From Manis javanica (lineage: Eukaryota; Chordata; Mammalia; Pholidota; Manidae), in contig NC_133164.1 of assembly GCF_040802235.1 (NCBI RefSeq), positions 92,496,302 to 92,560,301 of the forward strand: 64,000 nucleotides of DNA, read 5' to 3'. Both the position numbers and the translations under genes were made by a program. Below the pieces are notes generated by a model. It was not told where the DNA came from. It saw only the letters and a program-made list of their open reading frames with translations, and searched no databases. This document shows positions 58,854-64,000 of this stretch, piece after piece. Within the stretch, counting starts at the first letter, position 1. Every line of letters begins with the position of its first letter.

Positions 58854-60987
58854 GGTATCATTAATCTACACTTACATGAAGAATATTATGTTTACTAGGC
58901 TCTCCCCTATACCAGGTTCCCCCTATAAACCCCTTTACAGTCACTGTCCATCAGCATCGCAAAATGTTGTAGAATCACTACTTGTCTTCTCTTTGTACAG
59001 CCCTCCCCTTTCTCCCCCACCATTATGCATGCTAATCTTAATACCCCCCTTCATCTACCCCCCGCTTATCCCTCCCTACCCACCCATCCTTCCCAGTCCC
59101 TTTCCCTTTGGTACCTGTTAGTCCATTCTTGGGTTCTGTGATTCCGCTGCTGTTTTGTTCCTTCAGTTTTTCCTTTGTTCTTATACTCCACAGATGAGTG
59201 AAATCATTTGGTATTTCTCTTTCTCCACTTGGCTTATTTCACTGAGCATAATACCCTCCAGGTCCATCCATGTTGCTGCAAATGGTAGAATTTGCCCTCT
59301 TCTTATGGCTGAGTAGTATTCCATTGTGTATATGTACCACATCTTCTTTATCCATTCATCTACCGATGGAAATTTAGGTTGCTTCCAATTCTTGGCTATT
59401 GTAAATAGTGCTGCGATAAACATAGGGGTGCATCTGTCTTTCTCAAACTGGAGTGCTGCATCCTTAGGGTAAATTCCTATGAGTGGAATTCCTGGGTCAA
59501 ATGGTAGGTCTGTTTTGAGCATTTTGATGAACCTCCATACTGCTTTCCACAGTGGTTGAACTAATTTACATTTCCACCAGCAGTGTAGGAGGGTTCCCCT
59601 TTCTCCACAGCCTCGCCAACATTTGTTGTTGTTTGTCTTTTGGATGGCAGCAATCCTTACTGGTGTGAGGTGATACCTCATTGTAGTTTTAATTTGCATT
59701 TCTCTGATAATTAGCAATGTGGAGCATCTTTTCATGTGTCTGTTGGCCATCTGTATTTCTTTTTTGGAGAACTGTCTGTTCAGTTCCTCTGCCCATTTTT
59801 TAATTGGGTTATTTGTTTTTTGTTTGTTGAGGCATGTGAGCTCTTTATATATTTTGGACGTCAAGCCTTTATCGGATCTGTCATTTACAAATATATTCTC
59901 CCATACTGTGGGGTTCCTTTTTGTTCTATTGATGGTGTCTTTTGCTGTACAGAAGCTTTTCAGCTTAATATAGTCCCATTTGTTCATTTTTGCTGTTGTT
60001 TTCCTTGCCCGGGGAGATATGTTCAAGAAGAGGTCACTCATGTTTATGTCTAAGTGGTTTTTGCCTATGTTTTTTTCCAAGAGTTTAATGGTTTCATGAC
60101 TTACATTCAGGTCTTTGATCCATTTTGAGTTTACTTTTGTATATGGAGTTAGACAATGGTCCAGTTTCATTCTCCTACATGTAGCTGTCCAGTTTTGCCA
60201 GCAGCATCTGTTGAAGAGACTGTCATTTCGCCATTGTATGTCCATGGCTCTTTTATCAAATATTAATTGACCATATATGTTTGGGTTAATGTCTGGAGTC
60301 TCTAGTCTTCTCCACTGGTCTGTGGCTCTGTTCTTGTGCCAGTACCAAATTGTCTTGATTACTATGGCTTTATAGTAGAGGTTGAAGTTGGGGAGTGAGA
60401 TCCCCCTACTTTATTCTTCTTTCACAGGATTGCTTTGGCTATTCGGGGTCTTTGGTGTTTCCATGTGAATTTTTGAATTATTTGTTGCAGTTCATTGAAG
60501 AATGTTGCTGGTAGTTTGATAGGGATTGCATCAAATCTGTATATTGCTTTGGGCAGGATGGCCATTTTGACGATACTAATTCTTCCTAGCCATGAGCATG
60601 GGATGAGTTTCCATTTGTTAGTGTCCCCTTTAATTTCTCTTAAGAGTGTCTTGTCGTTTTCAGCGTATAAGTCTTTCACTTCTTTGGTTAAGTTTATTCC
60701 TAGGTATTTTATTCTTTTTGATGCAATTGTGAATGGAATTGTTTTCCTGATTTCTCTTTCCATTGGTTCATTGTTAGTGTATAGGAAAGCCACAGATTTC
60801 TGTGTTTTAATTTTGTATCCTGCAAGTTTACTGTATTCCGATATCAGTTCTAGTAGTTTTGGGGTGGAGTCTTTAGGGTTTTTTATGTACAATATCATGT
60901 CATCTGCAAATAGTGACAGTTTAACTTCTTCTTTACCAATCTGGATTCCTTGTATTTCTTTGTTTTGTCTGATTGCCGTGGCTAGGA
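58854..60987 (-). mobile_element. L1 LINE, 5'-truncated, comparatively young
   Basis: Near-continuous L1 ORF2 C-terminal half and 3' UTR. The 3' UTR carries the usual polypurine block; minus-strand GGGTGGGTAGGGAGGG at 59070-59085 is quadruplex-prone. The 3' end, GTAGATTAATGATACC before the A-tract, has no AATAAA or ATTAAA in the last 60 bases. Sequence decay is much lower than in the other L1 pieces of this window. Confidence 0.95.
59181..60987 (-). pseudogene. L1 ORF2p fragment (reverse transcriptase C-part and Cys-rich domain), disabled
   Basis: ORF2p supplies the endonuclease and reverse transcriptase of L1. The fragment starts inside the RT domain just before the catalytic FADD box (60899-60910), then reads [19 protein letters not shown] and the RT thumb, to the C-terminal Cys-rich segment ([17 protein letters not shown]) and the final CTM-type block [13 protein letters not shown]. 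It is broken by an in-frame TGA at 60422-60424 and by a one-base loss in a G-run at about 60402-60406. The last 354 codons (59181-60245) are intact. No endonuclease domain remains. Confidence 0.92.
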
Positions 60988-61002
60988 TACAACTGTTTAA
61001 CT

Positions 61003-61385
61003 TTATAAGGTAATACTAAGTTATTTTCCAATGAGGCTTTACTAGTTTACACTCCCTCTGGTAATCCTGTGTATCTCTTGTCATCTCTAACACTTGATAG
61101 TGGATGGCATCCTTCTTAATTTTGCCAATCGTATGGGCATCAAAGGCATCTCGTTATGTACTTCCTTGATATTTCCTGAAATGTTTGATGACCATATATA
61201 TTTACTCTTCTGTGAAATGGTTGTTCATGTCTTCTGTCCCATTCTATCATTTTGTTTGCTCTTTTCTTACAGATTTATAGTAGTTCTTTGTGTACTCTTG
61301 ATATTAATCCTTTGTTGGTGGGATATGTGGCAAATATATTTTCCTAATTTGTAATTTGTCTTTTCCTATATTGTGTGTATAAGAT
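61003..61385 (-). mobile_element. Old L1 LINE, continuation (right of nested insertion)
   Basis: Continues the L1 at 56560-56898. AGTTATTTTCCAATGAGGC, TTTACACTCCCTCTGGTAAT, TAATTTTGCCAATCGTATGG, CTCTTGATATTAATCCTTTG and TGGCAAATATATTTTCC follow the antisense L1 order without a gap. Confidence 0.85.
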
Positions 61386-64000
61386 CAGATTTTGGCACCT
61401 TCTTTCTCTTTTCTGACTCCTCTCTCCATTTAAAACCATCAGCTGTCCCCAAAACAAAACTGACACTTGATGTGGTCTTGTGTTATATTCTTTAATGTAC
61501 CTGCTTTTGCTTTCCATGATGTCAGTTAAGTATCTGTTAAATATGTGTTAGGGTCCCAGTGGTGGACAAATATCCCCAAGGTATTTATTTGCACTTTAAT
61601 AAGGGAGTTTTGAGGCCTGGAATTGTGACTTGGAAGAATTATTTCTGGGCAGAAGGGACACCATTCCTCAGCAAATACCTGTCTACAACCACTGCTCTAT
61701 GGGCAGCTGAAATATGTTCAGGATTCACATCTTATAGAACTCTTCTGAAATACAATTCCCCAGGAAGCTTTCATTTTTCTCCAAGTAGTAAAACTCCCAC
61801 TTCTTGGTAGTTACAAAGATAGGTTTGTTGTCATAATGCTTTCTCTGTGTGCCGCTTTCCAATCAGAGTTTTCACCACTCAATGGATCCATCACCGAGCA
61901 GCACATTATAGCAAATGCATATCTGTTTGCCTCTATTATTGTCATAATCAAAAGGCGGGGCTACACTGAAATATTTGCTTCATGTATGCATATCTGTTAT
62001 CAGAAGGGCCCTTTAACCTAAATGGTGTGCTTTCTGTAATGTCTTCGGTTAATGAATGGGTCTGTGAGGGCCTCAGAGCAGTGCAATGTGGGAAGAATGC
62101 TATAATTTCTTTTTAACATGCAGGAATTCTGAATACGAGAAAATGCATGCCAAATTTTATTGCTTCTAAATCTGAATAATTGTATTTCTGGGCTGTGCAT
62201 CTGGGTAGATAATAAAGCCACAAAACAATTTAATGAAACATATAAAAAATAAAATGACATTACTAAATATTATAATATGAAGAAACTATTTTTTGCATAT
62301 TGTCACCTAATCTTTCATCCATATAGCAACAAATAATGCAATCATAATTGAAAGTTTTATTATCCATCTGAGTAAATTAGGCTCAAATTTACCTTGTTCT
62401 CGTTAGTTGGTGGGCAAGCCTATTGGGGTTACTGACAGGATTTTGTTTTCATGGTGGATTATTTTTTTTCTTCCTTTCTATAGAATCTAAAGTGGTCAAT
62501 AAATAGCCCTGCTGCTTAATCGATTATGAACCCAGCTCTTCAGAAAGCCATTCTGTGGCCCTGTGACCCATGCTGGCAGCCAGCCTGTGTCTGCTGAATT
62601 TCAGAAACTGGCTCCGCAGATCATAAGCCTTCCTGGTCCTAAAGTCCCACAAACCCACCAAGGAGCCTGGAGTTTTTCCTGTTTGCTGCCTACCATATTT
62701 CTCTATTCCACTCATATCGGTCTGTAGGGGATCTCCATTTGCTGTGCAGGGAGTTTTATTGGCTTTGTGAAGTGGAGACTGGTGGTGGCCTACTGAAAAG
62801 ATCCCTCATTCCACTTGGTAAAAAGTTCATACACTGCTTCCATGGCATAGGGCGGGGTGGAAGCTGCATGTAGGAAGAAACCCATTGGCATTTCTGATCT
62901 GGAGCCCACACTTCTGGAACTGAGGCCTACATGCTCTCAGGGTGGGCCTGAGCTTAGCTTGACATTGATGCCAAGCCTTGGGAAAAGATGGCACATCTTT
63001 CTGAGGCATCGAAGGGTTGTGGGAAAAACTCTGCTGATTTCACCAGTGATTTTTAATTATGTTTATTACAAAATATTCAGCTTTTTCCTTGAGCCTTTGT
63101 TTGGAGAATCAGTCTACCTGGCTGCTTCCCTGCTCCTGATGCACTGCAGTAGGCCTCTTGAGATGGCCCAAGCTGTGGGCTTCCCAGTTGTGAGAGAGGA
63201 TTCTTCTTCATCAGGCAGCCCCCGGGGCACTGTACAGCAAGACAGCTCTGCCCTGGGCATCACAGCCCTTCTGTCTCACTCCCAGGAAGCCTTTCACCCC
63301 CGTGTCTGCATCAGGGAGCGTGAGTTGACAGGAGGGCCTAGCTGTGGGCAGGTGATCCTTCCAGAACTGTTCTCCCCTTACAGAGAGAGATACGAACTAG
63401 AGTTTGGGCCCTATTCTATTAGAGCCTTTCTTTCTTTTTCAAGGACTTGCTCTCCCTTCTTGCCATTTGGCTTAGGTCAGGCCTACTCTAGTCCATCTGG
63501 TATGTGTCACTGACTTCATGCTTAACTTCTGAAGGCCTGATGTGCTCAGGCAGATGTACTGAGACCCTTACTCTCGATCTCCAGATGAAAATACAAATGG
63601 GCGGGTAGGGAGAGGAGACGCAGCCCCTCTGGACTTTCTGCTGCTGGAGGCTGCTGACCTGTCATAAGGTTTCTCTTCACCCACTTTCCCTCTGCAGCTG
63701 GAGCAAACTGGAGGGGCCTTTTTATTATGTTTTTTATCAACATACAAGTCCTTCAGCTTCAAAGACAGTGAAGTCCTTTCTTAACAGATGATATGCTAGG
63801 ATTAAGAAAACCTTACCACAAATGGATGAGACTTCTAAGAAGTGTGCTGCTTGCTAAGTGCTGAGTCTTTTGACTCATTCCCAGATCCCATGGAGGGAAA
63901 TGGGGCAGTATGGCAGGGATGATGAAGAAGCCTCCTTATTTTCTCTGGCTCTTTGGATAATTCAGTATAAAACTTTGTAAACATTGGGTTGGGCCAATAT
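61386..64000. other. Intergenic, no gene seen; AT-rich candidate conserved stretch
   Basis: No repeat could be named. 61900-62290 is AT-rich with TTAATGAATGG, ACAAAACAATTTAATG and ATGCATATC motifs, and may be a conserved element. The 218-codon plus frame at 62857-63513 has no known domain, no start or splice support, and is judged to be chance. Confidence 0.4.

Larger units (their letters stand above)
56899..61002 (-). mobile_element. Composite L1-ERV insertion with target-site duplication
   Basis: About 4.1 kb inserted into an old L1. The ends are ATACAACTATTTAAA (56899-56913) and ATACAACTGTTTAAC (60988-61002), a 13/15 target duplication. On the minus strand the order is: L1 from within the ORF2 reverse transcriptase (60987) to its 3' UTR and A-tract (58844-58853); a retrovirus-derived 3' segment (58830 to 56925); a terminal A-tail (plus-strand T11, 56914-56924). 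The L1 end lacks AATAAA, whereas the retroviral end has one 18 bases before the tail. One read-through retrotransposition event explains all this, but two nested events are possible. Confidence 0.75.

Noticed and set aside
59719..60053. Plus-strand frames of 84-105 codons rich in Phe/Cys
   Set aside because: Antisense shadows of the L1 ORF2 fragment on the minus strand.
62857..63513. 218-codon plus-strand open frame
   Set aside because: No similarity recognised, no promoter, CpG island or splice support. Judged to be chance.

Overview
This is a window of a placental mammal nuclear genome with one protein-coding exon, not a gene-dense region. On the minus strand at 25020-25305 lies the first coding exon of CELF4 (BRUNOL4), an ELAV/CUGBP-family RNA-binding protein of neurons. 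It encodes the N-terminus and the start of RRM1 and ends at a good splice donor. It sits in a CpG island (about 24600-27440) with its promoter and a long GA-rich 5' leader. Positions 1-25019 are therefore 5' intron 1 sequence of CELF4, and positions above about 26000 are upstream intergenic sequence.

The rest is non-coding mammalian sequence with old repeats: MIR, L2, ancient L1, MaLR-type LTRs, an MER5A-like hAT relic, and several (CA)n/(TG)n microsatellites. I found no Alu, B1/B2, carnivore CAN-SINE or ruminant tRNA-SINE. With a comparatively young L1 present, this points to a placental mammal poor in recent SINEs. A pangolin or another laurasiatherian would fit, but the species call is weak.

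Layout. 1-24600: intron 1, with MIR and L2 copies, TG-rich repeats at 4.9, 15.7 and 18.8 kb, and AT-rich stretches that may be conserved elements. 24600-27440: the CELF4 CpG-island promoter, with a split RE1/REST-type site just inside intron 1, the coding exon, a GA-rich leader with an A24 run, a G-quadruplex tract and a TATA-like element. 27440-53000: upstream intergenic DNA with MIR, L2, LTRs and an older L1. 53000-61400: L1-rich, and the most unusual part. An old antisense L1 is interrupted by a 4.1-kb minus-strand composite insertion flanked by an imperfect 15-bp target duplication. It reads L1 ORF2 3' end, L1 3' UTR and A-tract, then the 3' part of an endogenous retrovirus (Env transmembrane remnant, polypurine tract, partial LTR with AATAAA) and a terminal A-tail. 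61400-64000: AT-rich then ordinary non-coding sequence.

Main leads: the L1-ERV composite unit (possible L1 3' transduction ending at an LTR poly(A) site); a 53-bp inverted plus 45-bp direct duplication inside it; a perfect 50-bp inverted repeat at 37.3 and 39.6 kb in otherwise unrelated sequence; and several leader and promoter features of CELF4 (split REST site, AUG-stop uORF, weak/strong AUG pair).
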